Shown piece by piece: positions 29,330-38,110 of a stretch of 64,000 nt of DNA (position 1 is the stretch's first letter; every line of letters starts with the position of its first letter). Position numbers and translations under genes: made by a program. Origin of the DNA: Bacteroidota bacterium. GTDB lineage: Bacteria > Bacteroidota > Bacteroidia > Chitinophagales > BACL12. The notes beneath the pieces are model-generated. The model was not told the DNA's origin and did not search any database. It worked only from the letters and a program-made list of their open reading frames with translations. The stretch spans positions 186,001 to 250,000 of the forward strand of contig JADKAC010000003.1 of NCBI GenBank assembly GCA_016715425.1, written 5' to 3'.

Positions 29330-29548
29330 TTATTTATATCTGTAAATAATTCTTCCTCTTGTTAAATCATAAGGCGACATTTCTATTGTTACCTTATCGC
29401 CGGGTAGAATGCGAATATAATGCATACGCATTTTTCCCGAAATATGAGCTACTATCTCATGTTCATTTTCCAATTTCACTCGGAACATTGCATTTGATAA
29501 CGCTTCGGTTATTACACCGTCTTGTTTTATAAGTCCTTGTTTTGACAT
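29330..29548 (-). CDS. infA: Translation initiation factor IF-1
   Basis: 72 residues: an S1-type OB fold with MFRVKLENEHEIVAHISGKM and RILPGDKVTIEMSPYDLTRG. It binds the 30S A site during initiation. Its ATG overlaps the corrected map stop codon by one base (TAATG), suggesting translational coupling. Confidence 0.97.
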   Translation of the reverse strand: MSKQGLIKQDGVITEALSNAMFRVKLENEHEIVAHISGKMRMHYIRILPGDKVTIEMSPYDLTRGRIIYRYK

Positions 29549-30362
29549 TAATGCGTTACCTTTTCTTTACTCTTGTATAAATTACTGTTTTTCAATTCTG
29601 CTTGTTCAATTGGATCAAAACTGGAAAGCAAATCTGCCTTGCCCTTTTTAACCGCTATTGTATGTTCAAAGTGCATACTCACTTTTTGTCTTTGGTGCGA
29701 ATGGTCCAGCCATCATTTTCCTGCACTACTCTGGAGGTACCCATATTCACCATTGGTTCAATCGCTATCACTAATCCTTCCTGCAATCTTATTCCTTTAC
29801 CTCTGGCTCCAAAGTTCGGTACTTCAGGTTCTTCATGTAAATCTTTGCCTATTCCATGACCTACTAATTCACGCACAATTCCATAACCATTAAACCTTTC
29901 TGCAAATTCCTGAATTGCATAACCGATATCTCCTATTCTATTTCCTATTTCTGCTGCTTCAATTCCTTTATAAAGAGATTGTTTTGTTACTTCTGCCAGC
30001 TTCACCACTTCATCGCTAACTTCACCTAAGAGAAAACTATAAGCAGAATCTCCGTGAAATCCGTTCATATAAACTCCGCAATCAAGCGAAACAACATCAC
30101 CATATTTAATAATCTGGCCGGAAGGAATACCATGCACAACCACATCATTTACACTGGTACACAATGTACCGGTAAACCCATTATATCCTTTAAAGGTTGG
30201 GATTGCACCATTATCTCTAATAAACTCCTCCGCAATTGCATCTAACTGCAAAGTGGTCATCCCGGGTTTTATGATACTTGCTAAATGTGCCAATGTATCC
30301 GATACTAACAAAGAACTTTTTCTGATGAGTTCAATCTCATCTGTTGTTTTATAAATTATCAT
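29548..30362 (-). CDS. map: Methionine aminopeptidase, type I (one frameshift near 29693)
   Basis: Removes the initiator Met from nascent proteins. Metal ligands lie in VVSLDCGVYMNGFHGDSAYSF (two Asp), GHGIGKDLHEEPEVPN (His), VIAIEPMVN (Glu) and the final Glu in the frame-shifted part. One missing A near 29693 truncates the frame after RTKDKK; corrected, it continues VSMHFEHTIAVKKGK and ends at 29548. Corrected length is 271 residues. It starts 2 bp after the secY stop. Confidence 0.94.
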
Positions 30363-30364
30363 TC

Positions 30365-31716
30365 TTAAATACTCACAGGTGAACTAGATCGTCCCTTTAT
30401 ACGACCAGATTTCATCAGGCCATCATAATGCCTCATTAACAAATGACTTTCTACTTGTTGTAATGTATCCAATATTACTCCCACCATAATTAGTAGTGAA
30501 GTGCCTCCAAAGAATTGAGCAAATTGAGGCCCTACTCCAAAGGCAGTTGAAAATACCGGCATAATGGCAACTAAAGCCAGAAAAATTGAGCCTGGTAATG
30601 TAATTCTGGATAACACATTATCAATAAATTCCGATGTTTTTCTTCCTGGTTTCACACCGGGAATAAACCCACCATTCTTTTTTAAATCGTCTGCAATTTG
30701 TGTTGGATTGATAGTAATCGCTGTATAGAAATAAGTAAATATCACAACCAATAGTCCATAAATAATATTATAGGTAACTGATGTAAAGTCGTTTAGCTGC
30801 AAAATAAAACTACTTTGTGAATCAGGAAAAAACGTTTGCACCGTTCCAGGAATAAACATTAAAGCCTGAGCAAAAATGATGGGCATAACACCGGCAGCAT
30901 TTATTTTCAAAGGAATAAACTGACGGTTTCCACCATATTGTTTTGCTCCAACAATTCTTTTAGCATATTGTACCGGGATTCTACGTGTTCCTTGAACCAA
31001 CAGAATACTTGCCATAACAACTACAACAAGGAAAGCAAGTTCTAATACAAATGGTACAAGTCCTCCTGTATTTTCATTCACACGAGTAATAAATTCATTA
31101 CCCAATGCAGCGGGTAACCCTGCAATAATTCCAACCATAATGATAAAAGAGATTCCATTTCCGATACCCCGGTCAGTAATTTTTCTCCCAGCCACATAGT
31201 GAACAATGTTCCTGTTGTTAACATAATTACACAAATGAACCAGAACAGAGGATAGGAAGTCATAATGAAATTAGCCCCTCCTGAAGATTCTGCCATTGAC
31301 TTTAAATAAATAAAATATCCTGAGGCCTGGAATGCTGTTACAATTACAGTAAGTACTCGGGTATATTGGTTTATTTTTCTTCTTCCACTTTCACCTTCAC
31401 GTTGCATTCTTGCGAAAAAAGGAACAGCTATTCCTAACAATTGCATTGCAATTGATGCGGATATATAGGGCATAATTCCTAAAGCAAGAATAGATGCCCG
31501 GCTAAAGCCCCTCCTGCAAATAAATTAATCAACCCTAACAAACCGCCGGAGCCGGATCCTTGAACTGCAGTTTTATAAAGGTCTGCATCAATACCAGGCA
31601 ATATTACATAAGATCCAAGGCGATAAATAAAAAATCAACCCTACGGTGAAGATAATTCGCTTGCGCAGATCTTCGATATGCCAAATATTCCTTATGGTTT
31701 CTATGAAGTTTTTCAT
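30365..31716 (-). CDS. secY: Preprotein translocase subunit SecY (three frameshifts)
   Basis: The channel subunit of the Sec translocon, with ten membrane helices. The start (MKNFIETIRNIWHIEDLRKR) is at 31716. Three single-base errors break it: an extra base near 31632, a missing G near 31501, and a missing A near 31187. Corrected, it reads FTVGLIFIYRLGSYVILPGI, GALAGASILALGIMPYISAS and LGEKITDRGIGNGISF. It then runs cleanly to the end (450 residues). Three indels in an essential gene argue strongly for sequence error. Confidence 0.95.
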
Positions 31717-31722
31717 TCTTAC

Positions 31723-32172
31723 TTATTCAATCACGTTTGCGGTTCCACCAATTGCTTCAATAGCTGCTTTTGCAGCTTTACTATAAGCATGTGCACTTAC
31801 TTCCACTTTTGTGGTCAACTGGCCATTGCCCAAAACTTTTAATCTTTGGCCTGCCTTAATTATCCTATTGGCAAATAGCATTTCCGTATCTAATTTGGTA
31901 ATGCTAAATTTATCCGATAATTCCTGAATCTGTTTAAGGTTCAACTCCACATAATCCACTCGGTTCAGATTTTTAAATCCACGTTTAGGAACTCTGCGTT
32001 GCAATGGCATCTGCCCACCTTCAAAATGGTGTTTCTTTTTATTACCTGAACGTGAGTTTGCACCTTTATGACCACGTGTGGAGGTACCACCTGTTCCTGA
32101 TCCTTGTCCACGACCCACACGTTTACGTGTTTTGATGGATCCTTTTGCCGGTTTTAAATTTGATAAATCCAT
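31723..32172 (-). CDS. rplO: Large ribosomal subunit protein uL15
   Basis: 149 residues: MDLSNLKPAKGSIKTRKRVG, the Gly-rich GRGQGSGTGGTSTRGHKG extension that threads into 23S rRNA, and the C-terminal KVEVSAHAYSKAA. The frame is intact. It starts 2 bp after the rpmD stop, upstream of secY in standard spc order. Confidence 0.97.
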   Translation of the reverse strand: MDLSNLKPAKGSIKTRKRVGRGQGSGTGGTSTRGHKGANSRSGNKKKHHFEGGQMPLQRRVPKRGFKNLNRVDYVELNLKQIQELSDKFSITKLDTEMLFANRIIKAGQRLKVLGNGQLTTKVEVSAHAYSKAAKAAIEAIGGTANVIE

Positions 32173-32173
32173 A

Positions 32174-32353
32174 TTAGGCTTTTTCCACTTTTAATAAATG
32201 TTGTACACTTCTTATCATCCCCATCACCTGTGGTGTTTCTTCAAGTTCAACTGAGTGGTTTAATTTTCTTAAACCCAATGCTTTCTCAGTTGCCTTTTGA
32301 TTTTTAGGTCTGTCAATAGTGCTTTTAACGATTGTAATTTTTACTTTTCCCAT
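32174..32353 (-). CDS. rpmD: Large ribosomal subunit protein uL30
   Basis: 59 residues read directly: MGKVKITIVKSTIDRPKNQK, then TEKALGLRKLNHSVELEETP and MGMIRSVQHLLKVEKA. This is the short bacterial L30 fold. It sits between rpsE and rplO. Confidence 0.95.
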   Translation of the reverse strand: MGKVKITIVKSTIDRPKNQKATEKALGLRKLNHSVELEETPQVMGMIRSVQHLLKVEKA

Positions 32354-32365
32354 AATACTTATCCG

Positions 32366-32881
32366 TTAAATACTTTTTTTTAAAGGCACGTTTCTTTGTT
32401 CTGCAATACGCATTGGTGTGCGCAATAGAGATAAAGCATTTATTGTTGCTTTAACCACATTATGCGGATTAGAAGAGCCGAGTGATTTTGCTAAAACATC
32501 AGTAACGCCTGCACTTTCTAATACAGCACGCATTGATCCTCCTGCAATAACTCCCGTTCCATGTGCCGCTGGTTTCAACATTACTTTACCTGCACCGTAT
32601 TTTCCTTTTTGCTCATGTGGAATTGTTCCTTTGTAAAGAGGCACTTTAACTAAATTCTTCTTAGCATCATCGATGCCTTTCTGAATTGCCTCTGTTACTT
32701 CACGAGCTTTTCCTAATCCCTGACCAACAGTACCTTGTCCATCACCAACGATAACTAATGCTGAGAAACTAAATGTGCGACCACCTTTAGTAACCTTTGC
32801 TACCCGCTGAATGCCCACAACCTTTTCCTTAAGATCCAGTTCGGAGGCACGTACTCTTTGTATTTCTTTATTTACTGCCAT
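32366..32881 (-). CDS. rpsE: Small ribosomal subunit protein uS5
   Basis: 171 residues. The N-terminal double-stranded RNA-binding domain (ELDLKEKVVGIQRVAKVTKG) is followed by GDGQGTVGQGLGKAREV and the C-terminal PAAHGTGVIAGGSMRAVLE. It helps form the mRNA entry channel and contributes to decoding fidelity. Intact frame. Confidence 0.97.
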   Translation of the reverse strand: MAVNKEIQRVRASELDLKEKVVGIQRVAKVTKGGRTFSFSALVIVGDGQGTVGQGLGKAREVTEAIQKGIDDAKKNLVKVPLYKGTIPHEQKGKYGAGKVMLKPAAHGTGVIAGGSMRAVLESAGVTDVLAKSLGSSNPHNVVKATINALSLLRTPMRIAEQRNVPLKKSI

Positions 32882-32894
32882 AATTAGCTTTCAT

Positions 32895-33245
32895 TTAAAA
32901 TTTAAGACCTCCTTCACGTGCACCTTCAGCAATTGCTTTAATGCGTCCATGGTATAAATATCCACTGCGGTCGAAGCGCACCTCAGAGATTCCCTTTTCA
33001 ACAGCAATCTTTGCCATTTCAACACCTATTTGTTTTGCAATTTCCACTTTAGTTCCTTTCACTTCTTTAAGAGAACGACTGGAAACCGAAGCCAAAGTAT
33101 GCCCTGCAACATCATCAATAATCTGTGCATAGATTTCCTTATTACTTCTGAAAACAGATAATCTTGGGCGTGCAGCTGTACCGGAAATTTTATTCCGGAT
33201 TCCATATCTGATTCGTGATCTGCGGTTTGTTTTTTTGCTTTGCAT
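32895..33245 (-). CDS. rplR: Large ribosomal subunit protein uL18
   Basis: 116 residues: basic N terminus (KKTNRRSRIRYGIRNKISGT), RPRLSVFRSNKEIYAQIIDD, and RSGYLYHGRIKAIAEGAREG at the end. It binds 5S rRNA with uL5. Intact frame between rplF and rpsE. Confidence 0.97.
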   Translation of the reverse strand: MQSKKTNRRSRIRYGIRNKISGTAARPRLSVFRSNKEIYAQIIDDVAGHTLASVSSRSLKEVKGTKVEIAKQIGVEMAKIAVEKGISEVRFDRSGYLYHGRIKAIAEGAREGGLKF

Positions 33246-33256
33246 TTCAATACAAT

Positions 33257-33811
33257 TTATTTACCTGCTGTTTTACCAGCTTTTCTGCGTAATATTTCTG
33301 TTTTGTATTTGATACCTTTTCCTTTGTATGGTTCAGGCTTTCTCAATGATCTGATTTTAGCAGCTACCTGCCCGATCAATTGCTTATCAAATGATTCTAA
33401 AATAATGGTTGGATTTTTACCTTTTTCTGATAGGGTACTTAACTTCACTTCTTTAGGAAGCACTATCATAATCGGGTGAGAATATCCTATTGAAAGATCC
33501 AATAGCTGACCCTGATTAGATGCACGATAACCTACACCTACCAATTCTAATTCTATCTTATAACCTTCCGAAACACCTTTCACCATATTCGCAATTAGTG
33601 CCCGATATAATCCATGCATTGCTTTATGGCGTTTTTGTTCAGTAGGTCTGGACACAGATAATACATTGTTATCAATACCTATGCTGATATCCGTATCCAC
33701 TTTTTGTTTTAGTTCTCCCAATTTGCCTTTAACTGTAATAACGTTTTTATCACTTACGTTTACAGTAACTCCGTTTGGCAATTGAATGGGTGCATTTCCT
33801 ATTCTAGACAT
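33257..33811 (-). CDS. rplF: Large ribosomal subunit protein uL6
   Basis: 184 residues with the L6 double fold. The first domain starts MSRIGNAPIQLPNGV. The second has KIRSLRKPEPYKGKGIKY, the conserved L6 signature near the C terminus. It binds near the sarcin-ricin loop. Intact frame. Confidence 0.97.
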   Translation of the reverse strand: MSRIGNAPIQLPNGVTVNVSDKNVITVKGKLGELKQKVDTDISIGIDNNVLSVSRPTEQKRHKAMHGLYRALIANMVKGVSEGYKIELELVGVGYRASNQGQLLDLSIGYSHPIMIVLPKEVKLSTLSEKGKNPTIILESFDKQLIGQVAAKIRSLRKPEPYKGKGIKYKTEILRRKAGKTAGK

Positions 33812-33831
33812 TTCCGTTCAGTTTTCCTTTT

Positions 33832-34233
33832 TTAATAAATATAGCAGAGTACTTCTCCACCAACGTTTTGACGTTTTGCTTCCTTCTCAGTCATTATACC
33901 TTTTGAAGTAGATATGATGGCAACACCCAATCCACTTAATACTCGGGGCAATTCATCGGTGTTTTTATAAGTTCTCAAACCCGGACGGCTCACACGTTCA
34001 ATTCCTTTAATTGCGGGCATTTTAGAAACAGCATCATATTTCAATGCAATTTTTATTGTCCCTTGTGGGCCTTCAGAGTCAAACTTGTAGCGGAAAATAA
34101 ATCCGTTATCATACAAGATTTCTGTGAGCCGCTTCTTTACATTAGAAGCAGGAATTTCCACTATTTTATGATGGGCCATCTGCGCATTTCTAATGCGTGT
34201 CAGGTAATCTGCTATTGGATCCGTAATCTTCAT
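33832..34233 (-). CDS. rpsH: Small ribosomal subunit protein uS8
   Basis: 133 residues: MKITDPIADYLTRIRNAQMA start and C-terminal GLGVAIISTSKGIMTEKEAK signature. It binds helix 21 of 16S rRNA and in many bacteria represses spc-operon translation. Intact frame. Confidence 0.97.
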   Translation of the reverse strand: MKITDPIADYLTRIRNAQMAHHKIVEIPASNVKKRLTEILYDNGFIFRYKFDSEGPQGTIKIALKYDAVSKMPAIKGIERVSRPGLRTYKNTDELPRVLSGLGVAIISTSKGIMTEKEAKRQNVGGEVLCYIY

Positions 34234-34251
34234 TCTATTATTAATATTTTA

Positions 34252-34521
34252 TTACCAACTTGCTTTTTTAATTCCCGGTATTTTACCATAAAGGGCCATA
34301 TCTCTGAATTGATTACGGCATAAACCGAAATCACGGATATAACCTCTTGGGCGACCTGTTAACATACAACGATTGCGCAATCTCACTTTAGAAGAATTGC
34401 GGGGAAGGGCATCCAGCTCGTCCCATTTACCTTCTTTCTTTAATTGATCACGACGCTCGGCATATAATATTACCATGCGTTCTCTTTTTGCATTGCGTGC
34501 TATAATTGACTTTTTGGCCAT
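34252..34521 (-). CDS. rpsN: Small ribosomal subunit protein uS14 (zinc-free form)
   Basis: 89 residues: MAKKSIIARNAKRERMVILY, and RNRCMLTGRPRGYIRDFGLC with RNQFRDMALYGKIPG. The full length and the absence of paired CxxC motifs mark it as the zinc-independent form. It sits in the 30S head. Intact frame. Confidence 0.96.
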   Translation of the reverse strand: MAKKSIIARNAKRERMVILYAERRDQLKKEGKWDELDALPRNSSKVRLRNRCMLTGRPRGYIRDFGLCRNQFRDMALYGKIPGIKKASW

Positions 34522-34530
34522 ACTTTTATT

Positions 34531-35079
34531 TTATTTTCTAAACGGCATTCCCAGCCTTTTTAATAATTCAAATGCTTCAGCATCAGTAGGTGCTGATGTA
34601 ACAAAGGTGATATCCATACCGGTAACCTTATTGATTTTATCAATATCAATTTCCGGAAAAATAATTTGCTCGGTAACACCCATTGTGAAATTGCCACGTC
34701 CGTCGAAACTCTTATTGTTTATACCACGGAAGTCACGTACACGAGGTAGTGCAACAGCTACGAGACGATCAAGAAATTCGTACATCAAAGTTCCTCTAAG
34801 GGTAACTCTGGCTCCAATCGGCATATTTGCACGCAATTTGAAATTGGAGATATCCTTTTTCGATTTTGTACCTACTGCTTTTTGACCCGTAATTTTTGTC
34901 ATTTCATCAATAGCGTTATCCACTAATTTTTTATCCTGTGTTGCAGCGCCTACTCCTTGGCTAACATTAATTTTTAGCAGTTTAGGAATTTGCATCACGT
35001 TTTTATATCCGAAGTGCTCTTTTAATGCAGGAGCTACTTCCTCGGTATATTTAGTTTTAAGTCTTGGTTCCACTTTCAT
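34531..35079 (-). CDS. rplE: Large ribosomal subunit protein uL5
   Basis: 182 residues: KYTEEVAPALKEHFGYKNVM near the start, RANMPIGARVTLRGTLMYEF in the centre, GMDITFVTSAPTDAEAFELL at the end. It binds 5S rRNA and contacts P-site tRNA. Its ATG overlaps the corrected rplX stop by one base (TAATG). Confidence 0.97.
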   Translation of the reverse strand: MKVEPRLKTKYTEEVAPALKEHFGYKNVMQIPKLLKINVSQGVGAATQDKKLVDNAIDEMTKITGQKAVGTKSKKDISNFKLRANMPIGARVTLRGTLMYEFLDRLVAVALPRVRDFRGINNKSFDGRGNFTMGVTEQIIFPEIDIDKINKVTGMDITFVTSAPTDAEAFELLKRLGMPFRK

Positions 35080-35419
35080 TACTTACTCCTCTTAGTTGCT
35101 TTAAAAATTCTTTCCTTTTTGTCGTTGGTAATTTTAATACTGGTTCGAGCGCCCAAGCCATTAGCCGGGTTAACAAGCAATACATTACTGATATGCACGG
35201 GTGCTTCTTTTTAATAATTCCACCGTTGGGATATTGTGCATTTGGACGGGTATGTTTAGAGATAATATTTATCCCCTCTATCAAAACCCGGCTTTTATTG
35301 TAATCCACTTCTATCACCTTGCCCTTTTTTCCTTTATCGTCTCCGGTAATTACTTCCACCATGTCGTTTTTCTTAACACGGAATTTAGGTTTAAACCTGT
35401 TTGTTTGTTGAACTTTCAT
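35079..35419 (-). CDS. rplX: Large ribosomal subunit protein uL24 (one frameshift near 35212)
   Basis: The KOW motif (KKNDMVEVITGDDKGKKGKV) is intact. A missing A near 35212 diverts the frame after NGGIIKK; corrected, it reads EAPVHISNVLLVNPANGLGA and ends KERIFKATKRSK at 35079. Corrected length is 113 residues. L24 initiates 50S assembly by binding the 23S 5' end. Confidence 0.95.
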
Positions 35420-35420
35420 T

Positions 35421-35789
35421 TTACAATACTTCTGGTGCTAATGAAACAATTTTCATATACTGCTTATCACGCAGTTCACGGGCTACGGGCCCGAAAATCC
35501 GTGTACCACGGGGCTCATCTGCTTGGTTTAACAAAACACAAGCATTATCGTCGAAACGAATATAAGAACCATCTTTGCGCCGTACTTCTTTACTAGTACG
35601 CACTACCACAGCGGTAGAAACGGTACCTTTTTTCACGCCACCACCAGGCATTGCATCCTTAACGGTTACAATTATTTTATCCCCCAATGAAGCGTAACGG
35701 CGACTTGTACTTCCGAGTACCTTGATGCAAAGTACTTCCCTTGCACCGCTATTATCGGCTACTTTTAGCCTGGTTTCCTGCTGAATCAT
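35421..35789 (-). CDS. rplN: Large ribosomal subunit protein uL14
   Basis: 122 residues: MIQQETRLKVADNSGAREVL and the internal signature DAMPGGGVKKGTVSTAVVVR. It lies at the subunit interface (bridge B5/B8). Only 1 bp separates it from rplX and 1 bp from rpsQ. Confidence 0.97.
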   Translation of the reverse strand: MIQQETRLKVADNSGAREVLCIKVLGSTSRRYASLGDKIIVTVKDAMPGGGVKKGTVSTAVVVRTSKEVRRKDGSYIRFDDNACVLLNQADEPRGTRIFGPVARELRDKQYMKIVSLAPEVL

Positions 35790-35790
35790 A

Positions 35791-36051
35791 TTATTTAGCT
35801 CTTTCTACTATTTCCAATAATCTCCATCTTTTGAGTTTACTCAAAGGACGGGTTTCCATAATTTTTACAATATCACCTGCCTTCGCATCATTTTTTTCAT
35901 CATGAGCGTGATATCTTTTTGATTTAGTAAGAAACTTTCCGTATTTCTCATGCTTAATCTTACGAGTTACAGTAACGGTAATAGATTTCTCCATTTTGCT
36001 ACTGCTTACCACACCGGTAATTGTTCTTCTTAAATTTCTTGCTTCTTCCAT
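35791..36051 (-). CDS. rpsQ: Small ribosomal subunit protein uS17
   Basis: 86 residues: OB fold with GVVSSSKMEKSITVTVTRKI, HDEKNDAKAGDIVKIMETRP, and the C-terminal LSKLKRWRLLEIVERA. A primary 16S-binding protein. Intact frame. Confidence 0.97.
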   Translation of the reverse strand: MEEARNLRRTITGVVSSSKMEKSITVTVTRKIKHEKYGKFLTKSKRYHAHDEKNDAKAGDIVKIMETRPLSKLKRWRLLEIVERAK

Positions 36052-36057
36052 ATAACC

Positions 36058-36264
36058 TTATTTGGCGGTTAATTCTCTTTTTCTTAATTCTGTTTTCAAT
36101 CTTGCAACTTCTTTACGTAAATAGCGGAGTTGCAACGGATTTTCAAGCGGATTTACCGCATGATTAAACCTTAACTTCTGCAAACGATCTGCATCGTCAT
36201 GAAGCCTCTGCTTCAAGTCCTCAGTAGTTAGGCTATTTAAATCTTCTTTTTTTATCTGTGCCAT
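36058..36264 (-). CDS. rpmC: Large ribosomal subunit protein uL29
   Basis: 68 residues, two long helices: LTTEDLKQRLHDDADRLQKL and NPLQLRYLRKEVARLKTELR. It lies by the peptide exit tunnel, near the trigger-factor and SRP site. Intact frame. Confidence 0.96.
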   Translation of the reverse strand: MAQIKKEDLNSLTTEDLKQRLHDDADRLQKLRFNHAVNPLENPLQLRYLRKEVARLKTELRKRELTAK

Positions 36265-36279
36265 AATGCTCTTAAACTT

Positions 36280-36699
36280 TTATGCAGAATAATCTCTGCG
36301 CACTACAAACTTTGTTTTTACTGGTAATTTTTGAGCTGCCAACCGCATAGCTTCTTGTGCCACTTCTAATGGAACACCATCTGCTTCAAACATTATTCTA
36401 CCTGGCTTAACTACTGCTGCCCAATATTCCGGAGCACCTTTACCTTTACCCATCCGCACTTCGGCAGGCTTTTTAGTGATTGGCTTATCCGGAAAAATAT
36501 TTATCCAAACCTGACCTTCACGTTTCATATGGCGTGTTAAAGCTACCCTGGCAGCTTCAATTTGTCTGTCTGTAATCCAAGCCTCGTCCAACGTTTTTAA
36601 ACCAAATGAACCCTGGGTTACCTGACTTCCACGATTAGCGTTTCCTTTTATTTTTCCTTTAAAGGTTCTACGGTGTTTAACTCTCTTTGGCTGTAACAT
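36280..36699 (-). CDS. rplP: Large ribosomal subunit protein uL16
   Basis: 139 residues: MLQPKRVKHRRTFKGKIKGN, then TRHMKREGQVWINIFPDKPI and KGKGAPEYWAAVVKPGRIMF. It lines the A-site tRNA cleft. The first 23 bp overlap the end of rpsC, an overlap typical of this operon that suggests coupled translation. Confidence 0.97.
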   Translation of the reverse strand: MLQPKRVKHRRTFKGKIKGNANRGSQVTQGSFGLKTLDEAWITDRQIEAARVALTRHMKREGQVWINIFPDKPITKKPAEVRMGKGKGAPEYWAAVVKPGRIMFEADGVPLEVAQEAMRLAAQKLPVKTKFVVRRDYSA

Positions 36700-37411
36700 C
36701 TTTTAATATTTTAGCTGCGTTTACCTGTTCTTTTTTCTTCTGGCGATCCTGTTGTGTCATTCCAATATTTGGTGACAAGTCTCGCTTTCCTAATACTTCT
36801 CCTTTACAAATCCACACTTTAACTCCTAACTTTCCATATACTGTTTGTGCTTCTTTCCATGCGTAATCAATATCTGCTCTGAAGGTATGCAAAGGAACTC
36901 GTCCTTGTTTGTACTCTTCAGATCTTGCCATTTCCGCTCCATTCAAACGACCCGAAACACGAATCTTAACTCCTTCAGCACCCATCCTCATCGTGGAGGC
37001 GATAGCCATTTTAATAGCTCTTCGGAAATTAATTCTGGCCTCCAACTGCTTGGCAATTGTTTCACCAACAATATTGGCATCTAATTCCGGACGACGAATT
37101 TCTACTATATTAATCTGCACCTCTTTATTCGTTATCTTCTTCAGTTCCTCTTTCAACTTATCAACTTCGCCACCACCTTTACCGATAATAATTCCCGGTC
37201 TTGATGTGTGAATGGTAACAGTAATTCTATTTAGTGTTCTTTCGATTACTATTCGAGAGATGCCACCTTTAGAAATACGGGCATTTAAATAATTTCTAAT
37301 TCTTTCGTCCTCTATCAGTTTTTCAGCAGTGTTTTTGCCTCCAAACCAGTTGGAGTCCCATCCCCTAATGATTCCTAACCTGTTACCTATCGGATTGGCT
37401 TTTTGTCCCAT
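36677..37411 (-). CDS. rpsC: Small ribosomal subunit protein uS3
   Basis: 244 residues: MGQKANPIGNRLGIIRGWDS, KH domain motif TSRPGIIIGKGGGEVDKLKE, and the C-terminal S3 domain (SGRLNGAEMARSEEYKQGRV). It forms the mRNA entry site with uS4 and uS5. A Lys-rich tail extends ~25 residues past the conserved core. Confidence 0.97.
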   Translation of the reverse strand: MGQKANPIGNRLGIIRGWDSNWFGGKNTAEKLIEDERIRNYLNARISKGGISRIVIERTLNRITVTIHTSRPGIIIGKGGGEVDKLKEELKKITNKEVQINIVEIRRPELDANIVGETIAKQLEARINFRRAIKMAIASTMRMGAEGVKIRVSGRLNGAEMARSEEYKQGRVPLHTFRADIDYAWKEAQTVYGKLGVKVWICKGEVLGKRDLSPNIGMTQQDRQKKKEQVNAAKILKDVTAKES

Positions 37412-37423
37412 GCAATTTTTTAA

Positions 37424-37813
37424 TTAAGCGTTATTTTCTTTTACTTTATTATCTACTTTTTTGGCCGCAACCACAATCGTAATATGATTTGTTCTTTTGC
37501 GAATGCGATATGCACGACCATGCGGTGCAGGCTGAAACCTGCGTAATGTGGTTCCACCATTTACAAAACATTCTTTCACATACAATGCATTATCTGCTGC
37601 ATCCAAACTATGTTTTTGTTCCCAGTTCTTTATTGCACTTCTCAGCAATTGCTCTATTGATTTAGCAGAGCCTTTGTTGGTAAATCGCAACGCATTTAAT
37701 GCTTTATCAATTGGCAATCCTCTTATCATGTCTATCACATAACGAGTTTTGCGTGGTGAACCGGCGTTATTATTGGTTCTTGGATTATTTCTTAATGTTG
37801 CTACCGCTTCCAT
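37424..37813 (-). CDS. rplV: Large ribosomal subunit protein uL22
   Basis: 129 residues: SPRKTRYVIDMIRGLPIDKA near the start and the beta-hairpin/C-terminal signature RRFQPAPHGRAYRIRKRTNH. The hairpin lines the exit tunnel at the macrolide site. Intact frame. Confidence 0.97.
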   Translation of the reverse strand: MEAVATLRNNPRTNNNAGSPRKTRYVIDMIRGLPIDKALNALRFTNKGSAKSIEQLLRSAIKNWEQKHSLDAADNALYVKECFVNGGTTLRRFQPAPHGRAYRIRKRTNHITIVVAAKKVDNKVKENNA

Positions 37814-37824
37814 TGTTATTTCTT

Positions 37825-38088
37825 TTATCTGTTACCAGAGTGCGATTTAAAGTTTCTTGTTGGAGAAAATTCACCGAGTTTATGTCCTACCATATTTTCA
37901 GTAACATATACCGGAATGAATTTATTCCCATTATGCACCGCAAACGTATGTCCTACAAATTCAGGAATTATCGTTGAGCGGCGAGACCAGGTTTTAATTA
38001 CATTCTTCTTACCCTGATCATTCAGTTTATCTACTTTTCCCATCAGGTTGTGGTCAATGTAAGGTCCTTTTTTTATCGAACGTGCCAT
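37825..38088 (-). CDS. rpsS: Small ribosomal subunit protein uS19
   Basis: 87 residues: MARSIKKGPYIDHNLMGKVD, STIIPEFVGHTFAVHNGNKF, and GHKLGEFSPTRNFKSHSGNR. It sits in the 30S head next to uS13. Intact frame. Confidence 0.97.
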   Translation of the reverse strand: MARSIKKGPYIDHNLMGKVDKLNDQGKKNVIKTWSRRSTIIPEFVGHTFAVHNGNKFIPVYVTENMVGHKLGEFSPTRNFKSHSGNR

Positions 38089-38110
38089 AGTGAATCGGTT
38101 CCTTTAATTG

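Noticed and set aside
26113..35419. Programmed frameshifting or widespread gene decay in ribosomal genes
   Set aside because: The breaks are single-base changes, mostly in homopolymers, in many unrelated essential genes. Restoring one base recovers conserved sequence each time. Sequencing error is far simpler.
33240..35596. Plus-strand open frames opposite the ribosomal genes
   Set aside because: They are antisense shadows of conserved minus-strand genes, with no start signals and no family resemblance.
36677..36699. 23-bp overlap of rpsC and rplP as an annotation error
   Set aside because: Both ends are conserved (S3 C-terminal tail, MLQPKRVKHRR start of L16), and such overlaps are common in this operon.
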